DNA of 64,000 bases from Bacteroidia bacterium (GTDB taxonomy: Bacteria > Bacteroidota > Bacteroidia > Bacteroidales > F082). The stretch lies in contig JAJTAY010000009.1 of assembly GCA_021287165.1 (NCBI GenBank), forward strand, positions 1 to 64,000, written 5' to 3'. How positions within the stretch are numbered: position 1 is the first letter of the stretch; each line of letters begins with the position of its first letter. Shown in pieces: positions 29,033-38,803 of this stretch. The notes beneath the pieces are model-generated. The model worked only from the letters and a program-made list of their open reading frames with translations. It was not told the DNA's origin and searched no databases. A program made the position numbers and the translations under genes.

Positions 29033-31303
29033 TTGACTGATTTTTTATCCCATCTTAACGATGCCCAGCGCAAAGCCGTTGAGCATACCGAAGGCCCTGT
29101 GATGATCATTGCCGGGGCAGGTGCAGGCAAAACTAGGGTACTCACCTACCGCATTGCTTATCTGCTTCACCAGGGCGCCGACCCATTCCGTATTATGGCC
29201 CTCACTTTTACCAACAAAGCTGCACGCGAAATGAAAGAGCGCATTATGCAGCTCATAGGGCCGGCCAAAGGACGCAATGTCTGGATGGGTACTTTTCACA
29301 GCATTTTTGCCCGCATTCTGCGCGTCGACGGACATCATCTCGGGTATCCGGAAAATTTTACTATTTACGATACCGACGATAGTAAACAGCTGTTAAAGAA
29401 GATTTTATCAGAGTTGCAGCTCGACCCTAAAGTCTACCACCCATCCTATTTACTGAATCGCATATCAAATGCCAAATCGAACCTTTATTCGCCCGAAAAC
29501 TATCTGGCCGACCAGGAAATTGTAAACGCCGACCACGCCGCGGGAAAACCGCTCACCGGAGAGCTTTACCGCACCTACAATGCCCGGCTGAAACGTGCCA
29601 ATGCCATGGATTTCGACGATCTGCTGTTTAATACGAACATGCTGTTTCGCGATTTTCCGGACGTACTTCACAAGTATCAGCATCGATTTGGCTACATACT
29701 CGTTGATGAATATCAGGACACCAATTTCGCTCAATATCATATAATCAAGCAGATAGCCGCTGCACATGAAAACCTCACCGTGGTGGGCGACGATGCGCAG
29801 AGCATTTATGCCTTTCGCGGTGCCAACATTCAGAACATCTTAAATTTCAAGAAAGACTACCCCGATTATCACCTTTTCAGGCTGGAACAGAATTACCGCT
29901 CGACCAAAACGATTGTGAATGCGGCCAATGTTGTGATCGAAAACAACAAAGACCAGATTAAAAAGAAAGTTTGGACCGAAAACGAGGAGGGCGAGCTTAT
30001 CACGGTGCTCAAAGCGACTTCAGACACCGAAGAAAGCACTTTGGTAGCCAATAGCATTTTTGGGCTGAAAATGTCGAAACAACTGCCAAGCAAGGATTTC
30101 GCCATTCTTTACCGCACCAATGCCCAATCGCGCACCCTGGAAGAAGCCTTGCGCCGACAGGGAATACCTTATAAAATATATGGCGGCGTTTCGTTCTACA
30201 GCCGCAGGGAAGTAAAAGACCTTCTGGCCTATTTCAGGCTTGTGATTAATCCCAACGACGAAGAAGCCCTGCTGCGTGTTATCAATTATCCCGCCAGAGG
30301 CATCGGAAAGACAACCATCGAAAAGCTGCAGGTTTTAGCCAACACCCACAAAACCAGCATTTTCAACCTGATTGCAGAGAACCCCACTGCTCTGGCGGAA
30401 TTGAATCGTGGCACGGTGAACAAGCTTCAGGAATTTGTGACCATGATTCGCAGTTTCATTGTGCAGCTCGAATCCAAATCGGCCTTCGAACTTGCCAACC
30501 ACATCACAAAGTCGGTGGGCATAGTCAATGCACTGAAGGAAGAAGACGCCATTGAGTCCGTCAACCGCATCGAGAACATCGAGGAGTTGCTCAATGCCAT
30601 CATGGAATTCAGTGAGCGCGAGCCTGAGCCCGACGAGCTGGGCGAAGACGGGAGACCTGCCCGATCGCTGGGTCATTTTATGCAACAGGTGGCATTGCTT
30701 ACTGATGCAGATAAAAAAGACGAAGAAGGCGGCGATTATGTTAGTCTGATGACCATTCATGCTGCCAAGGGACTTGAGTTTCCCTATGTTTTCATTGTTG
30801 GATTGGAGGAGAACCTATTTCCTTCCATACAGTCGCTGGGCACCAGGGCCGAGCTGGAGGAAGAACGCAGATTGTTTTACGTGGCCCTGACCCGGGCAAT
30901 GAAAAAAGTAACCATAAGTCACGCCGAAACCCGCTACCGCTGGGGCAGCCTCAGCCTTTCGGAACCAAGCCGGTTTTTGGAAGAGATTGACCCTGTGTTT
31001 ATAGAAACACCACGAAAACTGGCAAAAAGCAGTTTCGCTGAGCCTGCAAAGTCGCCCCTTCCGGGTCGCCGGCCCATGCCAACATCAGGCGCGGAAAGCC
31101 AAACCTCAGGCAGGGATGATTTTCAGGCTTCCGATACAGAGAACCTAGAAACAGGAATGCAGGTCGAACATCAAAAATTCGGTTTTGGCCAGGTAGTGAA
31201 AGTGGAAGGCAGCGGCGCCAATAAAAAAGCCACGGTTCACTTCAACGGGATCGGACAGAAACAGCTGCTGCTAAAGTTTGCACGACTTAGAATCATTCAA
31301 TAA
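29033..31303 (+). CDS. ATP-dependent 3'-5' DNA helicase, UvrD/PcrA family
   Basis: 756 residues, start codon TTG (no in-frame ATG precedes the conserved start LSHLNDAQRKAVEHTEGP). Superfamily 1 motifs in order: AGAGAGKTRVLTYRI (motif I), TFTNKAAREMKER (Ia), VDEYQDTN (II), GDDAQSIYAFRGA (III), LEQNYRS (IV), MTIHAAKGLEFPYVFI (V) and LFYVALTRA (VI). The C-terminal ~45 residues (GMQVEHQKFGFGQVVKVEG) form the PcrA/UvrD Tudor-like domain that binds RNA polymerase. Acts in nucleotide excision repair and in clearing replication-transcription conflicts. Single gene in its direction with the DUF4290 gene following. Confidence 0.95.
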   Translation: MTDFLSHLNDAQRKAVEHTEGPVMIIAGAGAGKTRVLTYRIAYLLHQGADPFRIMALTFTNKAAREMKERIMQLIGPAKGRNVWMGTFHSIFARILRVDGHHLGYPENFTIYDTDDSKQLLKKILSELQLDPKVYHPSYLLNRISNAKSNLYSPENYLADQEIVNADHAAGKPLTGELYRTYNARLKRANAMDFDDLLFNTNMLFRDFPDVLHKYQHRFGYILVDEYQDTNFAQYHIIKQIAAAHENLTVVGDDAQSIYAFRGANIQNILNFKKDYPDYHLFRLEQNYRSTKTIVNAANVVIENNKDQIKKKVWTENEEGELITVLKATSDTEESTLVANSIFGLKMSKQLPSKDFAILYRTNAQSRTLEEALRRQGIPYKIYGGVSFYSRREVKDLLAYFRLVINPNDEEALLRVINYPARGIGKTTIEKLQVLANTHKTSIFNLIAENPTALAELNRGTVNKLQEFVTMIRSFIVQLESKSAFELANHITKSVGIVNALKEEDAIESVNRIENIEELLNAIMEFSEREPEPDELGEDGRPARSLGHFMQQVALLTDADKKDEEGGDYVSLMTIHAAKGLEFPYVFIVGLEENLFPSIQSLGTRAELEEERRLFYVALTRAMKKVTISHAETRYRWGSLSLSEPSRFLEEIDPVFIETPRKLAKSSFAEPAKSPLPGRRPMPTSGAESQTSGRDDFQASDTENLETGMQVEHQKFGFGQVVKVEGSGANKKATVHFNGIGQKQLLLKFARLRIIQ

Positions 31304-31357
31304 TTCCCGATTTGATCAGGACCTGACCGGCAAACATAAGGCTGAGTATAAATTGCT

Positions 31358-31365
31358 TAACTTTG
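31358..31365 (+). promoter_or_regulatory. -7 box upstream of the DUF4290 gene
   Basis: TAACTTTG is a full TAnnTTTG match 38 bp before the ATG at 31404. No TTTG stands at the proper -33 distance, so this is a partial promoter. Confidence 0.45.
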
Positions 31366-31403
31366 CACCACTTTCCACCCCGGAAACTAGAATAACGCTT
31401 AGC

Positions 31404-32063
31404 ATGGAATACAATACCTCAAGAAGCAATCTGGTCATCCCTGAATACGGACGTGTAATCCAGGAAATGATTTCAAAGCTCATTCAGATCGAAGACAGGC
31501 TGCAACGCACCATGGCCGCACACTATCTGGTAGGCGTCATGGCCCAGCTCAACCCTCATCTTAAAGAGTCGGAGGATTATCTTCATAAGCTGTGGGATCA
31601 CCTGCACATCATCAGCGATTTCAAGCTCGATGTGGACAGCCCTTATCCGGTGCCGGAAAAAAGCTCAATGCAGCTGAAACCGAAGCATATAGGCTACGCC
31701 AAAAACGAACAGCGCCATGGCCATTACGGATCTATAATACTGAAAATGATACGCGAAGGCATTCAGATCAGCGATCCAGAGGAAAAAGAAGCCTTTGCGC
31801 TGGCCATTGCGAACCAGATGAAGCGGCTTTATTTAACCTACAACAAGGATTCGGTTAACGATGCTGTAATTCTCAACGACCTGCATGAGCTCTCTGGCGG
31901 AAAGCTCCAACTACCCGAAAACATCAAGCTTCAGGCATCGGCCGATCTGATAGGTAAAGGAGGTCCACAATCGCATTCGCTGCTCACAGGCATAAAGAAG
32001 AAAAAGCCCAACAAAAAGCAGCAGCAACAACAACACCTGATTCAGAGGAAGAAATACAAATAG
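31404..32063 (+). CDS. DUF4290 protein, conserved in Bacteroidetes
   Basis: 219 residues from the ATG at 31404; reading can extend upstream to 31278 but that part overlaps the helicase end and lacks similarity. The N-terminal half (NLVIPEYGRVIQEM, NPHLKESEDYLHKLWDHLHI, DFKLDVDSPYPVP) matches the DUF4290 family as I remember it. The C-terminus is rich in Lys and Gln (KKKKPNKKQQQQQ). No signal peptide or membrane helix. Function unknown; in related genomes it tends to sit next to murA, as here. Confidence 0.8.
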   Translation: MEYNTSRSNLVIPEYGRVIQEMISKLIQIEDRLQRTMAAHYLVGVMAQLNPHLKESEDYLHKLWDHLHIISDFKLDVDSPYPVPEKSSMQLKPKHIGYAKNEQRHGHYGSIILKMIREGIQISDPEEKEAFALAIANQMKRLYLTYNKDSVNDAVILNDLHELSGGKLQLPENIKLQASADLIGKGGPQSHSLLTGIKKKKPNKKQQQQQHLIQRKKYK

Positions 32064-32102
32064 CCCACATCTGCCTGAGGCTTTACCAGGCAAAAAAATA
32101 AA

Positions 32103-32154
32103 CCGGACTTGCCTGTTGACGTTAATAAACCTCAACCCCATGTCCGGATTTTTA
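32103..32154 (+). terminator. Possible terminator between DUF4290 and murA
   Basis: CCGGAC (32103-32108) pairs with GTCCGG (32142-32147), with an inner GTTGA/TCAAC helix (32115-32119 with 32132-32136), followed by ATTTTT. The internal loops make it weaker than the other terminators here. murA, starting at 32174, would then need its own promoter, which I do not see. Confidence 0.4.
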
Positions 32155-32173
32155 CATCATAAAGCGAGCAGCA

Positions 32174-33478
32174 ATGGAGTCATTTCGTATCGAAGGCGGT
32201 CATACCCTGAGTGGTGAAATTGTGCCTCAGGGCGCAAAAAACGAAGCGTTACAGGTATTATGTGCTTGTTTGCTGACCGATAAAACAGTTGAAATAGAGA
32301 ACCTTCCCGACATAGTCGATGTAAACAACCTCATCGGACTGCTGGCCGATATGGGCGTTGCTGTTGAAAGGCCCGAACGAAGCCGTGTGAGGCTTAAAGC
32401 AGAAAACATCGACTTTGATTTTTTCAGGACGCCTGACTTCTTTCAAAGAGCCAACAGGCTGAGAGGCAGCATCATGATAGCCGGCCCTATGCTCGCCAGA
32501 TTTGGTAAAGCTTTTGCACCCTTTCCGGGCGGCGACAAGATAGGAAGACGTCGGCTCGACACGCATTTCCACGGGTTGGTTAAACTGGGAGCTAAACTTG
32601 AAGCGGCTGAAAATAAATATTATGCGCTCAGCGGACAACTGAGTGGCCAGTACATTCTTCTTGATGAAGCTTCCGTAACGGGCACGGCCAATGTACTCAT
32701 GGCAGCATGTCTGGCCAAAGGAACGACGACAATATTCAATGCTGCATGTGAGCCCTATCTGGTGCAGCTAAGCCAGATGCTGGTGCGTATGGGCGCAAAA
32801 ATCGAAGGCATTGGTTCAAACTTGTTAAGGGTGCACGGTGTGGATCGGCTTGAGGGAACCACACACCGGCTGCTTCCCGACATGATCGAAGTGGGCAGCT
32901 TCATAGGCATGGCAGCCATGACGGCATCCGAGATAACCATTAAAAACACCGGCGTGGACCATCTTGGACTAATTCCGTTGGTATTCAAACGACTTGGCAT
33001 TGATCTTCAGGTGGTTGGCGACGATATAATCGTGCCAAAACAAGACCACTATGAGGTGGAAAGCTTTATGGATGGCAGTATTATGACCATTGCAGATGCA
33101 CCCTGGCCGGGCTTTACACCCGACCTGATCAGCATTGTGCTTGTAGTAGCAACTCAGGCAAAAGGCAGTGTGCTCATCCATCAGAAAATGTTTGAGAGCC
33201 GCCTTTTCTTCGTGGATAAGCTTATCGACATGGGAGCACAGATAATACTTTGCGACCCTCACAGGGCCAATGTAATCGGCCTCGACCGCCGCATGCCTTT
33301 GCGCGGAATTAGGATGAGCTCGCCCGACATACGTGCTGGTGTGGCCTTGCTCATAGCAGCATTATCTGCCAAAGGTGTAAGCATCATCGACAATATTGAG
33401 CAGATCGACAGGGGTTATCAAAACATCGAACAACGACTCAAAGCACTTGGAGCGCACATCGAGCGACTGCAATACTGA
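32174..33478 (+). CDS. murA: UDP-N-acetylglucosamine 1-carboxyvinyltransferase (MurA)
   Basis: First committed step of peptidoglycan synthesis: moves enolpyruvate from PEP to UDP-GlcNAc. 434 residues, full length. Active-site features: Lys22 (QGAKNEAL), Arg97 region (RLRGSIMIAGPMLARFG) and the loop GGDKIGRR (119-126). In most MurA enzymes the loop is GGCxIGxR; here the catalytic-loop Cys is Asp121. The Cys-to-Asp form is active and not alkylated by fosfomycin, as known for mycobacterial and chlamydial MurA. Cytoplasmic. Confidence 0.96.
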   Translation: MESFRIEGGHTLSGEIVPQGAKNEALQVLCACLLTDKTVEIENLPDIVDVNNLIGLLADMGVAVERPERSRVRLKAENIDFDFFRTPDFFQRANRLRGSIMIAGPMLARFGKAFAPFPGGDKIGRRRLDTHFHGLVKLGAKLEAAENKYYALSGQLSGQYILLDEASVTGTANVLMAACLAKGTTTIFNAACEPYLVQLSQMLVRMGAKIEGIGSNLLRVHGVDRLEGTTHRLLPDMIEVGSFIGMAAMTASEITIKNTGVDHLGLIPLVFKRLGIDLQVVGDDIIVPKQDHYEVESFMDGSIMTIADAPWPGFTPDLISIVLVVATQAKGSVLIHQKMFESRLFFVDKLIDMGAQIILCDPHRANVIGLDRRMPLRGIRMSSPDIRAGVALLIAALSAKGVSIIDNIEQIDRGYQNIEQRLKALGAHIERLQY

Positions 33479-33540
33479 CAAATTGACAATCAGACATCAT
33501 GCTGGCAAACTATTTGCAAAGGCTAAAACAAAAAGGAAAA

Positions 33541-34119
33541 ATGTCGAAACACAAAAAGGAAAAAATCGATACCGAGGAGCAAAACAAACCAGAGCTGCAA
33601 GCTGAAACTCAGGACGATGCTTCTCAGCCCGAAACCTCTGGCGGACAGGAACAGCCTCAGGAGGATTTGACAAAGCAGATCGAAACCCTCCAAAACAACT
33701 TTAACGAGGCAAATGATAAGTATCTCCGTTTATTTTCGGAATTTGACAATTACAGAAAGCGCACCCTGAAAGAAAAAATTGAGCTCAGCAAAACAGCTTC
33801 AGCCGACATTATTAAGGCGCTGCTCCCAATTGTTGACGATTTTGAACGCGCCATTAACAACTTTCCAGAAAACGAAAACAACGGTCACCTAGAGGGTATC
33901 AGACTCATCTACAATAATTTGAAGCGGATGCTCGAACAGCAGGGCCTCGAGGAAATAAAAGCGCTTGGTGAAACCTTCGACACCGATTTTCATGAAGCGG
34001 TGACGCATATCCCTGCTCCTGAAGAGCAATTAAAGGGTAAGGTGCTGGAAGTGATCAAGAAAGGCTACAGCCTCCAGGGCAAGATTATACGCTTTGCCCA
34101 GGTAATTGTGGGCAGCTGA
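33541..34119 (+). CDS. grpE: Nucleotide exchange factor GrpE
   Basis: 192 residues from the ATG at 33541 (MSKHKKEKIDTEEQ), which follows AAAAAGG; an in-frame ATG at 33499 would add 14 residues. An acidic, Gln-rich disordered N-terminus (to ~50) leads into the long dimerising helix (LTKQIETLQNNFNEANDKYLRLFSEFDNYRKRT) and the beta domain (GYSLQGKIIRFAQVIV). It releases ADP from DnaK. dnaJ follows 29 bp later; dnaK is not in the window. Confidence 0.96.
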   Translation: MSKHKKEKIDTEEQNKPELQAETQDDASQPETSGGQEQPQEDLTKQIETLQNNFNEANDKYLRLFSEFDNYRKRTLKEKIELSKTASADIIKALLPIVDDFERAINNFPENENNGHLEGIRLIYNNLKRMLEQQGLEEIKALGETFDTDFHEAVTHIPAPEEQLKGKVLEVIKKGYSLQGKIIRFAQVIVGS

Positions 34120-34148
34120 AAACCATTCTTTAATCCAATACACTGCTG

Positions 34149-35282
34149 ATGGCAAAACGAGATTTTTACGAAGTGCTTGAAATAGAGCGCAATGCTTCGG
34201 AATCGGACATAAAAAAGGCCTACCGCAAAATGGCCTTGAAATACCATCCCGACCGCAATCCGGGTGACAAGGCCTCGGAAGAAAAGTTTAAGGAGGCCGC
34301 CGAAGCCTATGAAGTGCTTAGCGACCCCGACAAGCGGGCGCGCTATGACCGCTACGGACATTCCGGTGTAGGCGGAGGATCGTCGGATTTCGGAGGCGGC
34401 ATGTCGATGGAAGACATTTTCAGTCAGTTTGGCGACATTTTCGGTGGTGCTTTTGGATTTGGCACGCGCAGCAGTAGTGGCCGAAGGGTCAACAAAGGGA
34501 GCAACCTCCGCATAAGGGTAAAACTGACCCTGCAGGAGATAGCCACAGGCGTGGAAAAGAAAGTGAGGGTGAGCAAATATGTCTCGTGCAGCAGTTGCAG
34601 CGGCAGTGGCGCCAAACACGGCAGCAGCTACAGCAGCTGCAGCACCTGCCGTGGCAGCGGACATGTAACACGCGTTACGAACACCTTTCTCGGACAGATG
34701 CAAACCACTTCCACCTGTCCAACCTGCGGTGGCGAAGGTCGCATCATCACACAAAAGTGTGAGGCCTGTCAGGGCAATGGGGTGGTTCGCGACGACGAAG
34801 TCATCAGCATCCGTATTCCGGCCGGGGTAGCCGAAGGCATGCAGCTTTCGCTCAGCGGCAAAGGTAATATGGGAGCACGCGGGGGTGTTCCCGGCGACCT
34901 TATTGTGCAGATTGAGGAAGAAAAGCATCCCGAACTGGAACGCGATGGCAACAATCTGATACACAATCTCTTTATAAGCATTCCCGATGCCGCACTGGGT
35001 GCCAGCGTCGAGGTGCCAACGGTTGACGGCAGAGCAAGAGTGAAAATAGCTCCGGGTACTCAGCCCGGAAAGGTATTGCGTTTGAAAGGCAAAGGGTTAC
35101 CTTCGCTCAACGACCACAGTACCGGCGACCTGCTCGTGAACATCAACGTATGGATACCCACGGAGCTCAGCAAGGAAGAGCGCCGAATAATGGAAAACCT
35201 GCAGTCAGCAGACAATTTTAAGCCTAACCCCTCAGCAGCAGAAAAGAGCTTTTTTGGCAGGATGAAAGACCTTTTCGGTTAA
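34149..35282 (+). CDS. dnaJ: Chaperone protein DnaJ (Hsp40, type I)
   Basis: 377 residues. J domain 1-70 with HPD (YHPDRN), Gly/Phe-rich linker ~75-115, zinc-finger domain with four repeats [24 protein letters not shown] and CEACQGNG (~145-220), and the two C-terminal substrate domains ending [11 protein letters not shown]. Complete type I architecture. It delivers unfolded proteins to DnaK and stimulates its ATPase. Forms an operon with grpE. Confidence 0.97.
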   Translation: MAKRDFYEVLEIERNASESDIKKAYRKMALKYHPDRNPGDKASEEKFKEAAEAYEVLSDPDKRARYDRYGHSGVGGGSSDFGGGMSMEDIFSQFGDIFGGAFGFGTRSSSGRRVNKGSNLRIRVKLTLQEIATGVEKKVRVSKYVSCSSCSGSGAKHGSSYSSCSTCRGSGHVTRVTNTFLGQMQTTSTCPTCGGEGRIITQKCEACQGNGVVRDDEVISIRIPAGVAEGMQLSLSGKGNMGARGGVPGDLIVQIEEEKHPELERDGNNLIHNLFISIPDAALGASVEVPTVDGRARVKIAPGTQPGKVLRLKGKGLPSLNDHSTGDLLVNINVWIPTELSKEERRIMENLQSADNFKPNPSAAEKSFFGRMKDLFG

Positions 35283-35306
35283 TTTAGCCGGCCAAAAATA
35301 CCTGCA

Positions 35307-36251
35307 ATGGGTTTTCTCGTTACCGAAGGCGTTAGCAAACAATACTCCAACCATCGGGCGTTGGACAAAGTAAGTATCAGCGTGAGGGAGCGCAGCATCT
35401 ACGGCCTTTTAGGCCCCAATGGCGCCGGAAAAACTTCCCTGATCCGCATCATCAACCAGATTACCGCTCCCGACGAAGGTAGAGTGCTCCTTAAAGGGAG
35501 AGCGCTGCATCCCAACGACACGGCAATTATTGGCTATTTGCCTGAAGAGCGCGGCTTATATAAGAAAATGAAAGTTGGCGAGCAGGCCCTTTATCTTGTA
35601 AGGCTCAAGGGTTTGGATAGCTCAACTGCCAAACGAAGGCTTAAAGAATGGTTCGAACGGTTTGAAATACAGGACTGGTGGAACCGCACTGTTGAAGAGC
35701 TGAGCAAGGGAATGCAGCAGAAAGTGCAGTTCATTGTCACCGTGATTCACGAACCCGAATTGCTCATTTTCGATGAGCCATTTAGCGGTTTTGACCCTAT
35801 CAACGCAAACCTCCTGAAAGAAGAGATTTTCCGCCTTCGTGACAAGGGCGCCACCATACTCTTTTCCACGCATAATATGGCCTCGGTCGAAGAGTTGTGC
35901 GACGACATTGCCCTCATCAACCGCAGCAAAAAGATCCTTGAAGGCCAGGTAGGTGATATCAAGCGAAAATTCAGGGAACACATGTTTGAGCTCGAGCTTG
36001 GACAAACCAATGGCCGTGTCGAAGAATTTATCCCGGCCGACTATGAAATCGTGGAGCAAACACCGCTCACCACCGGACATACGCGTATCAAGGTAAAAAA
36101 TCCCATGGCGGAAGACGGCAACGCATTGCTTTCCAACGTGATGAAGCACACTACCGTTTACGCTTTCAGGGAAATACTGCCCAGCATGAACGACATCTTC
36201 ATTCAGCAGGTGCAGGGCGTAAATGCAAATAATGGTAACAACCTTCTTTAA
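35307..36251 (+). CDS. ABC transporter ATP-binding protein, NatA type
   Basis: 314 residues. Walker A GPNGAGKTS (~36-44), Q loop, signature LSKGM in place of LSGGQ, Walker B LLIFDEP and switch histidine STHN. A C-terminal domain of ~90 residues follows, as in NatA-like subunits. It powers the permease encoded 12 bp downstream. Substrate not evident; NatAB-type systems export Na+ or small amphiphiles. Confidence 0.93.
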   Translation: MGFLVTEGVSKQYSNHRALDKVSISVRERSIYGLLGPNGAGKTSLIRIINQITAPDEGRVLLKGRALHPNDTAIIGYLPEERGLYKKMKVGEQALYLVRLKGLDSSTAKRRLKEWFERFEIQDWWNRTVEELSKGMQQKVQFIVTVIHEPELLIFDEPFSGFDPINANLLKEEIFRLRDKGATILFSTHNMASVEELCDDIALINRSKKILEGQVGDIKRKFREHMFELELGQTNGRVEEFIPADYEIVEQTPLTTGHTRIKVKNPMAEDGNALLSNVMKHTTVYAFREILPSMNDIFIQQVQGVNANNGNNLL

Positions 36252-36263
36252 TCCCCTGAAAAG

Positions 36264-37577
36264 ATGAACAAGACACTGCTTATACTACAGCGCGAATACC
36301 TGATCAGGGTAAAAAAGAAAAGCTTCATTATCATGACGTTTCTGGGCCCTTTGCTGATGGCCGCATTGATGGTGGTGCCAATTGTGCTTGCCACCATGCG
36401 CGATGTCGGAAGTAAAAGCGTTGTTGTGCTCGACGAAACGGGTTGGTTTGCAGGAAAATTCGAGTCGGGCGAACAAATGAGCTTCATCATCGCCGAACAG
36501 CCCCTCGACTCCCTGAAGAAGGAAGTCATCAAAGGCAAGTTCGACTTTTTGGTACATATCCCGGCAACACAGCTCAATGTGCCTTCCAATGCGGAGCTCT
36601 ACAGCATAAAACAACCCTCAGTTTCGGTGAGGTCTTATGTGAGAAACGTCATCAAAACAGAGGTCGAGAACCGCAAGCTGATGGCGTCGGGTATTGATCC
36701 GGAGGTGATACGCCAGTCGAAAACCACGGTAAATGTGCTCACCTATCAGCTCGGTGCGGACGGCGAACTCAAAAAGAGCTATACGGATGTACAATCGGCG
36801 CTTGGCTTTATCAGCGCACTGCTTATCTATTTTTTCATATTCCTCTTTGGTTCGCAGGTGATGCGCGGTGTAATAGAGGAAAAAACCAACCGTATCATTG
36901 AGGTCATCGTCTCTTCTGTTAAACCTTTTCAGCTCATGCTGGGCAAAGTGCTTGGCATTGCCCTTGTCGGACTCACGCAATTTCTGCTGTGGGTGATTCT
37001 GACAATGGGTATATATCTCGTGCTGATGGGCATTTTCGGTAGTGAGATCGTTCAGCAGCCGGCAGCCATGAGCGGAGAATTAATTCAGCAGGTGCCCGAA
37101 GAGCAAATGGATGCGGTGACCAAAGGCATGTCGGAAGTGTTTGAGGTAGTACGCACAATCAACTTTCCGCTCATACTTTTCAGCTTTGCTTTCTATTTTT
37201 TGGGCGGTTATCTACTCTACGCAGCGCTTTTTGCAGCCATCGGATCAGCGGTGGACAATGAGACTGATGTTCAGCAATTTATGCTTCCTGTTTCGCTCCC
37301 ACTTATACTGGGCATTGTCATGATGAACTTCCTGATCAACAATACCGACAGCAGCCTTGCCTTCTGGCTGTCGATCATACCGCTCACCTCGCCCATTGTA
37401 ATGATGGTTCGCATACCATTCGGTGTACCGGTTTGGGAGCTGACACTGTCGATGGCAGTGCTTGTTGGCGGGTTCCTGTTCACCACCTGGATTGCCGCCA
37501 GAATCTATCGCACCGGCATCCTGATGTACGGTAAGAAAGTCAGTTGGGGCGAGCTGTGGAAATGGCTTCGCTATTGA
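36264..37577 (+). CDS. ABC-2 type transporter permease, NatB type
   Basis: 437 residues. An N-terminal helix (~20-44) is followed by a ~130-residue extracytoplasmic domain, then a cluster of five or six helices (~178-420), including the signature region FGSQVMRGVIEEKTNRIIEVIVSSVKPFQLMLGKVLG. This is the architecture of ABC-2/NatB exporters. Pairs with the ATPase just upstream. It ends 11 bp from the convergent gene at 37589. Confidence 0.92.
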   Translation: MNKTLLILQREYLIRVKKKSFIIMTFLGPLLMAALMVVPIVLATMRDVGSKSVVVLDETGWFAGKFESGEQMSFIIAEQPLDSLKKEVIKGKFDFLVHIPATQLNVPSNAELYSIKQPSVSVRSYVRNVIKTEVENRKLMASGIDPEVIRQSKTTVNVLTYQLGADGELKKSYTDVQSALGFISALLIYFFIFLFGSQVMRGVIEEKTNRIIEVIVSSVKPFQLMLGKVLGIALVGLTQFLLWVILTMGIYLVLMGIFGSEIVQQPAAMSGELIQQVPEEQMDAVTKGMSEVFEVVRTINFPLILFSFAFYFLGGYLLYAALFAAIGSAVDNETDVQQFMLPVSLPLILGIVMMNFLINNTDSSLAFWLSIIPLTSPIVMMVRIPFGVPVWELTLSMAVLVGGFLFTTWIAARIYRTGILMYGKKVSWGELWKWLRY

Positions 37578-37588
37578 AAATCTGTTAG

Positions 37589-38362
37589 TTAATTCGTGTC
37601 GTCGGCCTCCTGCAGATGTTTGGTTTTAGCTGGCGTGCAACACGATCCTTTCACTTTCATCTCCTTTTCGGGTGTCAGCATCTGCGATTTTGGACTAATG
37701 TAGGGTATGCCCAGCGCCATACCTCTGAGTATGAAAACAATCCCCAACATTACAATAAAAACAGGGACAACATTGGCCAGTTTGCTGCGAAGACCTGCGC
37801 TGATTATCGAGCCCAGGAGCGAAATGGCCATCATTACAGGCGTTGTTCCCAACCCGAACACAATCATGAAAAGAGCTCCGGTGAGCACATCATTGGTGTT
37901 GACAGCTCCGGCAACAGCCACATAAACCAATCCACAAGGCAAAAGGCCATTGAGAAGTCCGATGATAAACAGATTGCGGTGCGAATGTTTTCCGAATAGT
38001 TCTCTGAATCGTGATATGAGCCTAACGGAATAACCGGTGGTCAGCTTCCCGATCTGAATTTTTTCTCTGAAAACCACCGGAAAAATCACGCTTACAATCA
38101 TCACAATTCCCATAGCAATGGAAGCCCATTGCTGCAAGCCGGCGAGGTGGAGTCCTTTGCCCAGCAAACCAAAAAGTGCACCAATCAATCCGTAGGTTAT
38201 GGCTCTCCCTAAATTGTAAAGCGTAGTGCCAAAAACCCTATTGGACCAGCTTTTACGGCCAATGGGCAATGCTACGGCTATGGGGCCGCACATGCCTATG
38301 CAGTGCAGGCTCCCCACCAACCCAATAGTCAAAGCCGTAAGCAGGTGAAAACTCAGGTTCAT
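37589..38362 (-). CDS. Sulfite exporter TauE/SafE-family (UreH-like) membrane protein of the cbb3 cluster
   Basis: 257 residues, six or seven membrane helices. It opens with GLVGSLHCIGMCGPIAVALP, the conserved start of the UreH-like family, whose Cys and His residues are candidate copper ligands. The C-terminal tail contains a further CC pair (GSCCTPAK). It overlaps ccoH by 4 bp, so it belongs to the oxidase assembly operon. Related proteins often lie in cbb3 clusters and are thought to help copper or cytochrome assembly rather than sulfite export; that role is inference. Confidence 0.85.
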   Translation of the reverse strand: MNLSFHLLTALTIGLVGSLHCIGMCGPIAVALPIGRKSWSNRVFGTTLYNLGRAITYGLIGALFGLLGKGLHLAGLQQWASIAMGIVMIVSVIFPVVFREKIQIGKLTTGYSVRLISRFRELFGKHSHRNLFIIGLLNGLLPCGLVYVAVAGAVNTNDVLTGALFMIVFGLGTTPVMMAISLLGSIISAGLRSKLANVVPVFIVMLGIVFILRGMALGIPYISPKSQMLTPEKEMKVKGSCCTPAKTKHLQEADDTN

Positions 38363-38799
38363 TGCACGGTAAGGGATTTTTCCACGTAATACTCCTGATC
38401 GTTGAAGGACCAGCTTACCTTAGCCAAATAACGCCCGTTGAGCGACGCAGCAGGAAATACAAAAAGGCTGTCGCCGGCAAAGGAAAAGTCGAACATGGCA
38501 TCTTTGGTATCGTCGTTGCGGTTATACATATGCAAACTACCTTTCAAGCCATCAGAAAGGAAGCTTTCAGGGAAAGTGAGCAAGATCTGGTTATTTGCAT
38601 AATCAACCTTGATGTCCGCTGCAAATTCAAGACCGTTGTTTCGTCGCTCAATCTGCTTCTGAAAATCCTGAGCCTTGGGATAATAATCGCGCTCCACCAA
38701 AGAAATCGATTCGCGCATCATGAGCACGCCAAACACAATGAGCATGATCATAAACAGCGCGGCTCCGATGAAAAGCTTAGTTCCCCAGTTCCATTTCAT
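38359..38799 (-). CDS. ccoH: FixH/CcoH-family cbb3 oxidase assembly protein
   Basis: 146 residues. One N-terminal membrane helix (~7-28), then the FixH signature (GVLMMRESISLVERDYYPKAQDFQKQIERR) and a beta-rich extracytoplasmic domain (KVDYANNQILLTFPESF; GRYLAKVSWSFNDQEYYVEKSL). FixH is needed for stable cbb3 oxidase. 4 bp after ccoG and overlapping the TauE/SafE-like gene. Confidence 0.92.
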   Translation of the reverse strand: MKWNWGTKLFIGAALFMIMLIVFGVLMMRESISLVERDYYPKAQDFQKQIERRNNGLEFAADIKVDYANNQILLTFPESFLSDGLKGSLHMYNRNDDTKDAMFDFSFAGDSLFVFPAASLNGRYLAKVSWSFNDQEYYVEKSLTVQ

Positions 38800-38803
38800 A
38801 ATG

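Noticed and set aside
32174..33478. Sequencing error or inactive MurA because the catalytic-loop Cys is missing
   Set aside because: Asp at this site is a known functional variant and all other active-site residues and the full length are intact.
37589..38362. A genuine sulfite exporter or urease accessory gene, as family names would imply
   Set aside because: It overlaps ccoH by 4 bp inside the oxidase assembly operon and no sulfur or urease gene is nearby.
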